Assembly (NCBI GenBank): GCA_946629475.1
Contig: CAMOXX010000146.1
Location: 1-6,976, forward strand
Length of the DNA: 6,976 bases
Direction: 5' to 3'
DNA from: an uncultured Blautia sp.
GTDB taxonomy: Bacteria; Bacillota; Clostridia; Lachnospirales; Lachnospiraceae
Numbering within the stretch: position 1 is the first letter of the stretch; every line of letters begins with the position of its first letter. The translations under genes were made by a program, and so were the position numbers. The notes below the pieces were generated by a model. That model searched no databases. It saw only the letters and a list, made by a program, of their open reading frames with translations, and was not told the DNA's origin. Positions 1 through 5,190 of this stretch are shown piece by piece.

Positions 1-552
1 GAGCCGATCAGCGGGACAATCACGGCAGGAGAAGGGCTTCGCCGGAATGAGATCGGTTATCTTCCGCAGCAGACGCTCGTGCAGAAGGATTTTCCTGCCT
101 CGGTACAGGAGATTGTTCTCTCAGGATGCCAGAACCACAGCTCTTTTCTTCCTTTTTACCGGAAGGAGGACAAACAGCTGGCAGATATGAACATGGAAAG
201 AATGGGAATTCTGGAGCTCAAAAACAGGAGCTACCGGGAGCTCTCAGGCGGTCAGCAGCAGAGGGTTCTGCTCGCAAGAGCGCTATGTGCCGCCCGCAGG
301 ATTCTTCTGCTGGATGAGCCGGTGGCCGGACTGGATGTGAAGGTGACTGCAGAGATGTACAGCCTGATCAAGGACCTGAACCGCGAGGGCATCACTATCA
401 TCATGGTATCCCACGATATTGCCGCCGCGCTTCACTATGCAAGCCACATTCTGCACGTAGGGGAAAACATCTTTTTCGGGACGAAGGAAGAATATATCAG
501 AAGCGACCAGGGGCGGTCTTTTCTGAGACAGTTTGAGGTGAATGATTCATGA
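1..552 (+). CDS. znuC: Metal ABC transporter ATP-binding protein, 5'-truncated (ZnuC-like)
   Basis: Cytoplasmic ATPase that powers high-affinity uptake of a divalent metal, most likely zinc or manganese, with the permease next door. The frame is open from base 1, so the gene starts before the window; 183 residues are visible and roughly the first 50, including Walker A, are missing. The GTG at 79 lies inside the domain and is not a start. Visible motifs, numbered from the window edge: Q-loop GYLPQQ (about 19-24), ABC signature LSGGQQQR (about 81-88), Walker B ILLLDEP with D105 and E106, D-loop AGLD, and the H-loop histidine in MVSHD (H138). The short C-terminus without an extra regulatory domain fits the ZnuC/MntB/AdcC group. 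The stop overlaps the permease start (ATGA), which implies translational coupling. The metal cannot be told from this sequence; znuC is the best family label, and mntB- or adcC-type names are equally possible. Confidence 0.9.
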   Translation, partial: EPISGTITAGEGLRRNEIGYLPQQTLVQKDFPASVQEIVLSGCQNHSSFLPFYRKEDKQLADMNMERMGILELKNRSYRELSGGQQQRVLLARALCAARRILLLDEPVAGLDVKVTAEMYSLIKDLNREGITIIMVSHDIAAALHYASHILHVGENIFFGTKEEYIRSDQGRSFLRQFEVNDS

Positions 553-1376
553 TTGAAAAACTGATTACCTATCTGGAATATCCGTTCGTGCGCTATGCCC
601 TCATTGTCGGGATTCTGATTGCGCTGTGTTCCTCTCTTCTCGGAGTAACACTGGTTCTGAAGCGGTTTTCCTTTATCGGAGACGGACTTTCTCATGTAGC
701 GTTCGGTGCAGTCGCAATCGCAAGCGTGATGAAGCTCTCCAACAATATGCTCATCGTACTGCCGATTACAGTGATCAGCGCAGTGCTCCTGCTCCGGACC
801 GGCCAGAACGCGAAAATCAAGGGGGATGCGGCCATCGCGATGATCTCCGTCACAGCGCTGGCTTTTGGATATCTTCTGATGAACCTGTTCTCAACATCCT
901 CCAATCTGTCCGGCGACGTGTGCAGCACGCTGTTCGGCTCCACCTCCATCCTGACGCTGACTCCGGAGGATGTGTGGATCTCAGCGCTGCTTTCGGGGAT
1001 TGTGGTCGTCATTTTTGTGCTTTTTTACCATCGTATTTTCGCGGTGACTTTTGATGAAAACTTCTCAAAGGCGACAGGAATCCGGACAGAGCGGTACAAT
1101 CTGCTGATTGCGGTCGTGACTGCTCTGGTCATTGTCGTGGCTATGAACCTGGTCGGGTCTCTGCTGATCTCCGCCCTCGTCATTTTCCCGGCACTTTCAG
1201 CGATGCGCATCTTCAAAAGTTTCCGGAATGTGACCGTTTTTTCTGCCGTACTCTCCGTGGTATGCGCATCTGTCGGAATTCTGGCCTCCATCCTCGCCGG
1301 CACACCGGTCGGCGCGACAATCGTGGCAGCCGACGCAGCAGCCTTCGCAGTGTGCAGCGCTGTCGGAAGAGCATGA
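549..1376 (+). CDS. znuB: Metal ABC transporter permease (ZnuB-like, ABC-3 family)
   Basis: Integral membrane permease of 275 aa, the normal length for ABC-3 family zinc/manganese/iron permeases. Long hydrophobic segments are visible at about residues 16-37, 47-60, 67-83, 94-113, 141-160, 183-212, 228-250 and 252-270. The family-typical motif GDGLSHVAFGAVA sits at residues 44-56 and TPVGATIV near 252-259. The ATG at 549 overlaps the ATPase stop by 4 bp and has a good Shine-Dalgarno GAGGTGA seven bases upstream, inside the ATPase gene. The partner substrate-binding lipoprotein is not in the window and probably lies upstream of the ATPase. The last 11 codons plus stop fall in a 36-bp direct repeat with a second copy downstream, so the end of this gene has been duplicated. 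No convincing U-tract terminator follows before the convergent gene at 1446. Confidence 0.92.
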   Translation: MIEKLITYLEYPFVRYALIVGILIALCSSLLGVTLVLKRFSFIGDGLSHVAFGAVAIASVMKLSNNMLIVLPITVISAVLLLRTGQNAKIKGDAAIAMISVTALAFGYLLMNLFSTSSNLSGDVCSTLFGSTSILTLTPEDVWISALLSGIVVVIFVLFYHRIFAVTFDENFSKATGIRTERYNLLIAVVTALVIVVAMNLVGSLLISALVIFPALSAMRIFKSFRNVTVFSAVLSVVCASVGILASILAGTPVGATIVAADAAAFAVCSAVGRA

Positions 1377-1444
1377 TCTGCCGAACAGCTTCCGTCCTAT
1401 GTACACCACCTTCGCAGTGTGCAGCGCTGTCGGAAGAGCATGAT
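1342..1444. repeat. 36-bp exact direct repeat, offset 67 bp, duplicating the znuB 3' end
   Basis: Copies at 1342-1377 and 1409-1444 are identical over 36 bp (both begin CCTTCGCAGTG and end AGAGCATGAT) and are separated by 31 unrelated bases. The first copy covers the last codons and stop of the permease. The second is non-coding and ends one base before the stop triplet of the convergent 88-aa gene. Copy 1 with part of the spacer can also fold: GCTGT-CGG at 1359-1366 pairs with CCG-A-ACAGC at 1381-1389 with one bulged A, but no T-run follows, so it is not a standard terminator. Confidence 0.9.
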
Positions 1445-1445
1445 A

Positions 1446-1712
1446 TCAGTCTTCCTCCACCACCTGAATCTCCAGAAAATCAAACCCGATCTCTTCTATA
1501 AAGCTGTCCTGCCGGAAGCGGGTTTTGCTGCTGCGTTTGAATTCCCTGATGCAGGAATCCAGCCAGATCGGCTGGCTCAGGTCAAACTTCAGGCAGACCT
1601 GCTCCAGGGCACGCAGCACCTTATGGGTGCGGGTGTCCTCCGAATCATCGCAGATCACCACATCCCTTAACATACGGTTATCCTTCCAGATTTTTCCCCA
1701 CAGACGAAACAT
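1446..1712 (-). CDS. Conserved hypothetical acidic small protein, 88 aa
   Basis: Function unknown. The frame opens further upstream, but the start is placed at the ATG at 1712 because GGAGGGG lies five bases before it (1724-1718) and the residues upstream of it look non-coding. The protein begins MFRLWGKIWKD and has alternating charged and hydrophobic stretches. A CDDSEDTRTHKV segment (21-32) is followed by a likely amphipathic helix (32-42), PIWLDSCIREFKR (48-60) and a strongly acidic tail FIEEIGFDFLEIQVVEED (71-88). There is no signal peptide or membrane segment, so it should be cytoplasmic. From memory this resembles a hypothetical family common in Lachnospiraceae and other Clostridia; that is recollection, not a search. 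It is convergent with the permease and alone on its strand, so context does not indicate a role. Codon use and the strong ribosome binding site support a real gene. Confidence 0.78.
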   Translation of the reverse strand: MFRLWGKIWKDNRMLRDVVICDDSEDTRTHKVLRALEQVCLKFDLSQPIWLDSCIREFKRSSKTRFRQDSFIEEIGFDFLEIQVVEED

Positions 1713-1743
1713 GCTCTCCCCTCCGGCACTCAGAAATATTCGC

Positions 1744-1781
1744 AGCAAACAAGCAACGTAAAGATTACTTTGTCGTTTGCT
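1744..1781. repeat. Inverted repeat upstream of the 88-aa gene
   Basis: AGCAAAC at 1744-1750 is the exact complement of GTTTGCT at 1775-1781. Between them AAAG (1760-1763) can pair with CTTT (1768-1771) around ATTA. It lies 32 bp upstream of the start of the 88-aa gene, so it could be an operator or a leader hairpin, or a chance structure. No good promoter was recognised here. Confidence 0.35.
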
Positions 1782-1815
1782 ATAAAATTCACGTAACTGC
1801 TCAGCACCCATTCAT

Positions 1816-1954
1816 TCGGAATTTGCCTGAAATGCAAGCATTTCATTCATTCGGAATGCTTTGCATTCCTCATAGGGACGGTCAGAGACGCTTCGCGTCT
1901 TGCCCGCCCCATGGACATGATCGGAATTTGCCTGAAATGCAAGCATTTCATTCA
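1816..1954. repeat. 34-bp exact direct repeat within the palindromic element
   Basis: Copies at 1816-1849 and 1921-1954 are identical over 34 bp (start TCGGAATTTGCC, end GCATTTCATTCA), 105 bp apart. Each contains the TGAAATGC/GCATTTCA hairpin. Only the second copy keeps the matching right arm that makes the long palindrome. The first is instead followed by a second 14-bp repeat, CATTCATTCGGAAT, at 1809-1822 and 1844-1857. Confidence 0.9.
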
Positions 1955-1977
1955 AAATTCCGATCATGTCCATGGGG
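1907..1977. repeat. 71-bp near-perfect palindrome with 23-bp arms
   Basis: The left arm at 1907-1929 (begins CCCCATGGACATGATC) is an exact reverse complement of the right arm at 1955-1977 (ends GATCATGTCCATGGGG). Inside, GCC faces TTCA as an internal loop, then TGAAATGC (1933-1940) pairs with GCATTTCA (1943-1950) around a two-base AA loop. In all 31 base pairs form from 71 bases, enough for a very stable RNA hairpin in either direction or a DNA cruciform. Confidence 0.92.
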
Positions 1978-2055
1978 TGCTGTACTCATTTTATTTCCGG
2001 GAATTCCGAATGTCAAGAAAGACAAGAAACAAACAATAACGCAGAACATCGTTTC

Positions 2056-2089
2056 GTAAAAGAGTCTGAGAAACATCTCACCCTTTTAC
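2056..2089 (-). terminator. Candidate terminator hairpin at the end of metY
   Basis: On the minus strand GTAAAAG (2089-2083) pairs with CTTTTAC (2062-2056). Inside, TGAGA (2080-2076) pairs with TCTCA (2071-2067) around a TGTT loop. The stem overlaps the metY stop codon at 2088-2086. There is no clean T-run after the stem, only the TTTT within its closing arm, so it may be a weak terminator or a 3'-end stabilising hairpin. Confidence 0.4.
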
Positions 2090-3366
2090 AGCGCCCCAAA
2101 CCCCCTCTCCAGATCCGCAATAATATCATCGATATGCTCTGTCCCTATCGAAAGCCTTATCGTCCCCGGCCGGATTCCCTGATCCAGCAGCTCCTCCTCC
2201 GAGAGCTGGGAATGGGTCGTTGTCGCCGGATGAATCACAAGGCTCTTCACATCTGCCACATTCGCCAACAGAGAGAATATCTCAAGATTGTCGATAAACT
2301 TCCACGCTTCTTCCTGTCCTCCCTTAATGTCAAAGGTAAAGATCGATCCGCCGCCGTTCGGGAAATATTTCTCATACAGTGCGTGGTCCGGATGATCCGG
2401 AATGGAAGGATGATTCACCTTTTCCACCTTCGGATGGTTCTGCAGGAACTCAATCACCTTCTTTGTATTCTCAACGTGCCTCTCAAGCCTCAGGGAAAGC
2501 GTTTCCACCCCCTGCAGAAGCAGGAATGCCGCGAACGGTGAGATCGTCGCGCCGGTATCGCGCAGCAGAATCGCACGGATGAAGGTCACGAAAGCAGCCG
2601 GGCCTACGGCATCGTAGAAGGACACGCCATGATAGCTCGGGTTCGGTGCAGCAATATTCGGGTATTTCCCGCTGGCACTGAAGTCAAACTTTCCGGATTC
2701 CACGATAATGCCGCCCAGAGTCGTCCCATGGCCGCCGATGAATTTTGTCGCGGAATGAACCACGATGTCGGCGCCGTGCTCGATCGGCCTGATGAGATAC
2801 GGTGTTCCGAACGTGTTGTCAATCACGACCGGAAGTCCGTGACGGTGGGCAATCTCCGCGACCGCCTCAATATCCGGAATGTCGCTGTTCGGGTTTCCGA
2901 GCGTCTCGAGGAATACGGCCCTCGTATCTTCTGTGATAGCCGCCTCAACCTCCGCAAGATTCCGGACATCCACAAACGTGGTGGTAATGCCGTACTGGGG
3001 AAGAGTGTGGGCCAGAAGGTTGAATGTTCCCCCATAGATCGTTTTCTGAGCTACGATATGCCCGCCGTTGGCTGCAAGAGCCTCAATGGTATATGTGATT
3101 GCAGCAGCGCCGGATGCCAGCGCCAGTGCTGCACTCCCGCCCTCCAGGGCGGCGATTCTTTTTTCAAGCACTTCCTGGGTGGAATTGGTAAGACGCCCGT
3201 AGATATTCCCCGCGTCGGCCAGTCCAAACCTGTCTGCCGCGTGCCTGCTGTTGTGGAAAACATAAGAGGTAGTCTGGTAAATCGGCACCGCCCTCGCATC
3301 TGTCGCCGGGTCTGCCTGCTCCTGTCCAACGTGCAGCTGTAATGTTTCAAATCTGTAATTGCTCAT
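2086..3366 (-). CDS. metY: O-acetylhomoserine aminocarboxypropyltransferase / sulfhydrylase (MetY type)
   Basis: Cytoplasmic PLP enzyme that makes homocysteine from O-acetylhomoserine and sulfide (some members also make cysteine from O-acetylserine), the direct-sulfhydrylation step of methionine synthesis. At 426 aa it has the usual length for this branch of the Cys/Met metabolism PLP family. The start HVGQEQADPATDARAVPIYQ (12-31) is typical of MetY rather than cystathionine synthases. Also visible are YGRLTNST at 56-63 (phosphate-binding Tyr and Arg from the neighbouring subunit), LASGAAA around 83-89, D183 in VIDNTFGTP contacting the PLP ring, and the Schiff-base lysine K208 in HSATKFIGGHG. 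The C-terminal domain ends RPGTIRLSIGTE (399-410). The ATG at 3366 is preceded by AAAAGGAG with a 6-base gap. It has its own promoter and a leader that contains a small ORF. It stands alone, without other sulfur genes in the window. Confidence 0.93.
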   Translation of the reverse strand: MSNYRFETLQLHVGQEQADPATDARAVPIYQTTSYVFHNSRHAADRFGLADAGNIYGRLTNSTQEVLEKRIAALEGGSAALALASGAAAITYTIEALAANGGHIVAQKTIYGGTFNLLAHTLPQYGITTTFVDVRNLAEVEAAITEDTRAVFLETLGNPNSDIPDIEAVAEIAHRHGLPVVIDNTFGTPYLIRPIEHGADIVVHSATKFIGGHGTTLGGIIVESGKFDFSASGKYPNIAAPNPSYHGVSFYDAVGPAAFVTFIRAILLRDTGATISPFAAFLLLQGVETLSLRLERHVENTKKVIEFLQNHPKVEKVNHPSIPDHPDHALYEKYFPNGGGSIFTFDIKGGQEEAWKFIDNLEIFSLLANVADVKSLVIHPATTTHSQLSEEELLDQGIRPGTIRLSIGTEHIDDIIADLERGFGAL

Positions 3367-3516
3367 ATCTTACTCCTTTTCCGTATTTCCATTATCGTCA
3401 GATCCACTATGATTTCTCCCGGCCAGAGGACCAGGAGCTGCACATTCGAAACCAGGATGCATCGTTCTTTTTATATTCTGCAGTATAATGCATTTTTTCT
3501 CCCCCTTCCAATTTCT
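3367..3516 (-). promoter_or_regulatory. metY 5' leader with small ORF and hairpin
   Basis: About 150 nt between the predicted transcription start (near 3516) and the metY ATG. It holds a translated-looking 28-codon ORF (3493-3407) and a hairpin on the minus strand: CTCCTGG (3437-3431) pairs with CCGGGAG (3422-3416), seven pairs with one G-U, across an 8-base loop. The same CTCCT (3437-3433) is complementary to the AGGAG of the metY ribosome binding site (3377-3373), so two exclusive pairings are possible. No T-run terminator follows the hairpin. I do not see SAM-I or T-box consensus segments here. Confidence 0.45.
3407..3493 (-). CDS. Leader small ORF upstream of metY, 28 aa
   Basis: An ATG at 3493 opens 28 codons ending in TAG at 3409-3407. 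The peptide begins MHYTAEYKKNDA and ends FRMCSSWSSGREKS; it is serine-rich (six Ser, four of them in CSSWSS) and has one cysteine. A strong Shine-Dalgarno AAGGGGGAG (3507-3499) sits five bases before the ATG, and the predicted transcription start is only about 23 nt upstream, as expected for a designed leader ORF rather than a chance frame. The stop is 40 nt before the metY ATG. It could be a regulatory leader peptide sensing cysteine, serine or a related charged tRNA, or a small protein in its own right. I do not recognise a named family. There is no membrane segment. Confidence 0.55.
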   Translation of the reverse strand: MHYTAEYKKNDASWFRMCSSWSSGREKS

Positions 3517-3522
3517 GAATGC

Positions 3523-3551
3523 ACTATACCTTATTATTCCTACTTTGTCAA
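3523..3551 (-). promoter_or_regulatory. Sigma-A promoter of the metY leader
   Basis: On the minus strand a perfect -35 box TTGACA (3551-3546) is followed after exactly 17 bases by the -10 box TATAGT (3528-3523), five of six matching consensus. The sequence upstream of the -35 is very A/T-rich (3552-3580). Transcription would begin near 3516, just before the ribosome binding site of the 28-codon leader ORF. Confidence 0.85.
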
Positions 3552-3578
3552 TAGGTTTTATATATTTTTTGAAATATG

Positions 3579-3607
3579 TTGCAGGATACGTGCTTTTTTA
3601 TTATACT
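3579..3607 (+). promoter_or_regulatory. Candidate promoter of the GH32 gene
   Basis: TATACT at 3602-3607 is a good -10 box. TTGCAG at 3579-3584, 17 bases upstream, is a poor -35 (only TTG matches). A weak -35 would fit a gene that needs induction or an activator. The start of transcription would be near 3614, inside the inverted repeat listed next. No better alternative was found between the divergent metY promoter and the gene. Confidence 0.4.
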
Positions 3608-3633
3608 GAAACCAGGAAAAATAACCGTTTCAG
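3606..3633 (+). promoter_or_regulatory. Operator-like inverted repeat before the GH32 gene
   Basis: CTGAAAC (3606-3612) is the exact complement of GTTTCAG (3627-3633), 14 bases apart, overlapping the last bases of the candidate -10 box and the predicted transcription start. That position suits a repressor such as a LacI-family sucrose regulator. It could instead act as an mRNA hairpin. No regulator gene is in the window. The arrangement is seen; the role is inferred. Confidence 0.35.
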
Positions 3634-3665
3634 CTGCCAAAAAGATAACAGGAGGAACAGCAATT

Positions 3666-5153
3666 ATGATCAGTCAGATGCTTCTTGACGCAAGAAGATT
3701 TGAGAAGGATTCGGGGAACCGGATCGCAGGGGACATGCGGCCCGGGTTTCACCTGACCCCATGGTGCGGGTGGATGAATGACCCGAACGGATTCTGCTTT
3801 TATAAAGGACAGTATCACATGTTTTATCAGTACTTTCCCTATAAATCCCGCTGGGATTTTATGCACTGGGGACATGCGGTGAGCAATGACCTGCTCCACT
3901 GGGAACACATTCCGGCCGCTCTCGCTCCGGACCGTTTTTACGACCAGGACGGAGTATTCTCCGGCAGCGCAAAGGAGCTTCCGGACGGACGTCTCCTGTT
4001 AATGTATACCGGTGTCCGGGTTGAGGACCGTTCGGAGCGTCCCTTCAAGGAAATTCAGACACAGTGCATCGCTGTAGGTGATGGAATCGATTTTGAAAAG
4101 TATGAAAAGAATCCTGTTCTCGATGAGCGTGCCCTCCCTGCGGGCGGCAGCCGCAACGATTTTCGGGATCCGAAGATCATCCAGCTGAATGACGGCCGGT
4201 ACGCTGCCCTCATCGCAAACAGATCAGCAGACGGAAGCGGAGAGATTCTTCTTTATACAAGCAGGGATGGTTTTTCCTGGAAATATGAGACGGTTCTTGT
4301 ATCGAACCGGAACCGGTTTGGAAAGATGTGGGAATGTCCTGATTTCTTCCAGCTTGACGGAAAATATGTACTGCTCACAAGTCCTCAGGATATGCTTCCC
4401 CAGGGCTTTGAGTATCACAGCGGCAATGGTACCCTCTGCCTGATCGGAGATTTTGATGAACCCAACCTCCATTTTCAGGAAGAACACGACCAGTCGATCG
4501 ACTACGGAATCGATTTTTACGCGCCGCAGACGATTCTCACGCCGGATGGCCGCCGTGTGATGATCGGATGGATGCAGAACTGGGATGCCTGTGCTATCCG
4601 TGAGCCGGAGGCACCATGGGCCGGCCAGATGAGCCTGCCGCGGGAGCTTCATATAAAGGATGGCCGGCTCTATCAGTGGCCGATCCGGGAGTTCGACGAA
4701 CTCCGCCACGACAAGGTTGAGTACCATAATGTGGAAGTGGGCGAAGACACCCTCCGGCTTGACGGAATCTCCGGCCGCATGGTGGATATGGAACTCGTGA
4801 TCCGGCCGAAGGATCCTGCCGAATCCTACACCAAATTCGCGCTTCATTTTGCCGAGAAGGACGACACATTTACCTCCATCCGATTCCGCCCCAGAGAGTC
4901 AACCCTCAAGATTGACCGTAAATTTTCGGGGTCCAGGCGCGCTATTCTGCATCAGAGGCGCTGTTTTGTGGAGGATGCGAAGGACGAGCTTCGAATCCGG
5001 ATCATCCTGGACCGCTACAGCTGCGAGGTTTTCATCGACGGAGGCCGCAAGGTCATGACATCTGCCCTCTACACAGAACAATCCGCCGACGGGATCTCGT
5101 TCCACGCCGACGGAAATGTAGTGATGGATATTGTAAAATACTCGATTCTTTAA
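3666..5153 (+). CDS. sacA: GH32 sucrose-6-phosphate hydrolase / intracellular beta-fructofuranosidase
   Basis: Hydrolyses the fructose end of sucrose or sucrose-6-phosphate, feeding glucose(-6-P) and fructose to glycolysis. The 495 residues match the family length. Catalytic signatures are complete: nucleophile D39 in WMNDPNG (36-42), transition-state stabiliser D168 in FRDPK (166-170), and acid/base E223 in MWECPDFF (221-228). The five-bladed propeller spans about 25-340, followed by the C-terminal beta-sandwich (about 350-495). There is no signal peptide, so the enzyme is cytoplasmic and the substrate must be imported. The frame is open back to 3576, but ATG 3666 is chosen because GGAGG (3651-3655) lies ten bases before it and the upstream residues do not resemble the family. 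No PTS, permease, fructokinase or regulator is in the window, so phosphorylated versus free sucrose as substrate is undecided; short fructans are also possible. Confidence 0.9.
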   Translation: MISQMLLDARRFEKDSGNRIAGDMRPGFHLTPWCGWMNDPNGFCFYKGQYHMFYQYFPYKSRWDFMHWGHAVSNDLLHWEHIPAALAPDRFYDQDGVFSGSAKELPDGRLLLMYTGVRVEDRSERPFKEIQTQCIAVGDGIDFEKYEKNPVLDERALPAGGSRNDFRDPKIIQLNDGRYAALIANRSADGSGEILLYTSRDGFSWKYETVLVSNRNRFGKMWECPDFFQLDGKYVLLTSPQDMLPQGFEYHSGNGTLCLIGDFDEPNLHFQEEHDQSIDYGIDFYAPQTILTPDGRRVMIGWMQNWDACAIREPEAPWAGQMSLPRELHIKDGRLYQWPIREFDELRHDKVEYHNVEVGEDTLRLDGISGRMVDMELVIRPKDPAESYTKFALHFAEKDDTFTSIRFRPRESTLKIDRKFSGSRRAILHQRRCFVEDAKDELRIRIILDRYSCEVFIDGGRKVMTSALYTEQSADGISFHADGNVVMDIVKYSIL

Positions 5154-5189
5154 ACAAAAAGCGGGACGCTAATCCGTCCCGCTTTTTGT
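5154..5189. terminator. Bidirectional Rho-independent terminator
   Basis: A 15-bp perfect stem, GC-rich core GCGGGACG (5161-5168) with CGTCCCGC (5175-5182), loop CTAATC, flanked by AAAAA (5156-5160) and TTTTT (5183-5187) that extend the stem and supply a U-tract on both strands. It begins right after the GH32 stop and ends one base before the stop codon of the convergent ABC gene, so it should end transcription of both. Confidence 0.95.
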
Positions 5190-5190
5190 G

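Larger units (their letters stand above)
1802..1982. mobile_element. Composite palindromic element (MITE/REP-like), non-coding
   Basis: About 181 bp bounded by 8-bp inverted ends, CAGCACCC at 1802-1809 and GGGTGCTG at 1975-1982, and filled almost entirely by inverted repeats. Hairpin 1 is TGAAATGC-AA-GCATTTCA at 1828-1845. Hairpin 2 is GGAATGC-TTT-GCATTCC at 1853-1869. Hairpin 3 is centred on AGACGC-TTC-GCGTCT at 1886-1900 and extends with two mismatches and a bulge to 1875-1910. Hairpin 4 is the large palindrome at 1907-1977. No transposase is present, and the short open frames through it are low-complexity products of the repeats. The architecture fits a non-autonomous or dispersed extragenic palindromic element. 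No target-site duplication could be recognised, so the mobile label is inference. Confidence 0.55.

Noticed and set aside
1359..1389. Rho-independent terminator after the permease
   Set aside because: An imperfect 8-bp stem with a bulge is possible, but the loop is large and no T-run follows.
1802..1982. CRISPR array
   Set aside because: Only two copies of the 34-mer, and the intervening sequence is itself palindromic; no regular spacer pattern.
1823..2059. Open frame of 78 codons (+) through the palindromic element
   Set aside because: Its sequence is a direct product of the repeats (the same peptide stretch appears twice), it lacks a ribosome binding site, and the hairpins explain the DNA better.
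1966..2541. 191-codon open frame (+) entering metY from its 3' end
   Set aside because: Mostly antisense to metY, whose catalytic motifs are unambiguous. The peptide has no recognisable domain.
2629..3342. 237-codon open frame (+) antisense to metY
   Set aside because: Shadow frame of a GC-rich gene; no ribosome binding site or known motif.
3367..3516. SAM-I riboswitch or T-box in the metY leader
   Set aside because: The leader is short, holds a translated-looking small ORF, and I see neither the conserved T-box sequence nor SAM-I core segments, nor a terminator with a T-run. A covariance-model search would settle it.
3620..3635. Catabolite repression (cre) site centred on CG at 3626-3627
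   Set aside because: Only the AANCGNT core matches; the outer TG and CA positions do not, so it is too weak to call.
4224..4847. 207-codon open frame (-) antisense to the GH32 gene
   Set aside because: Overlaps the catalytic core of a complete GH32 enzyme and has no ribosome binding site or domain.
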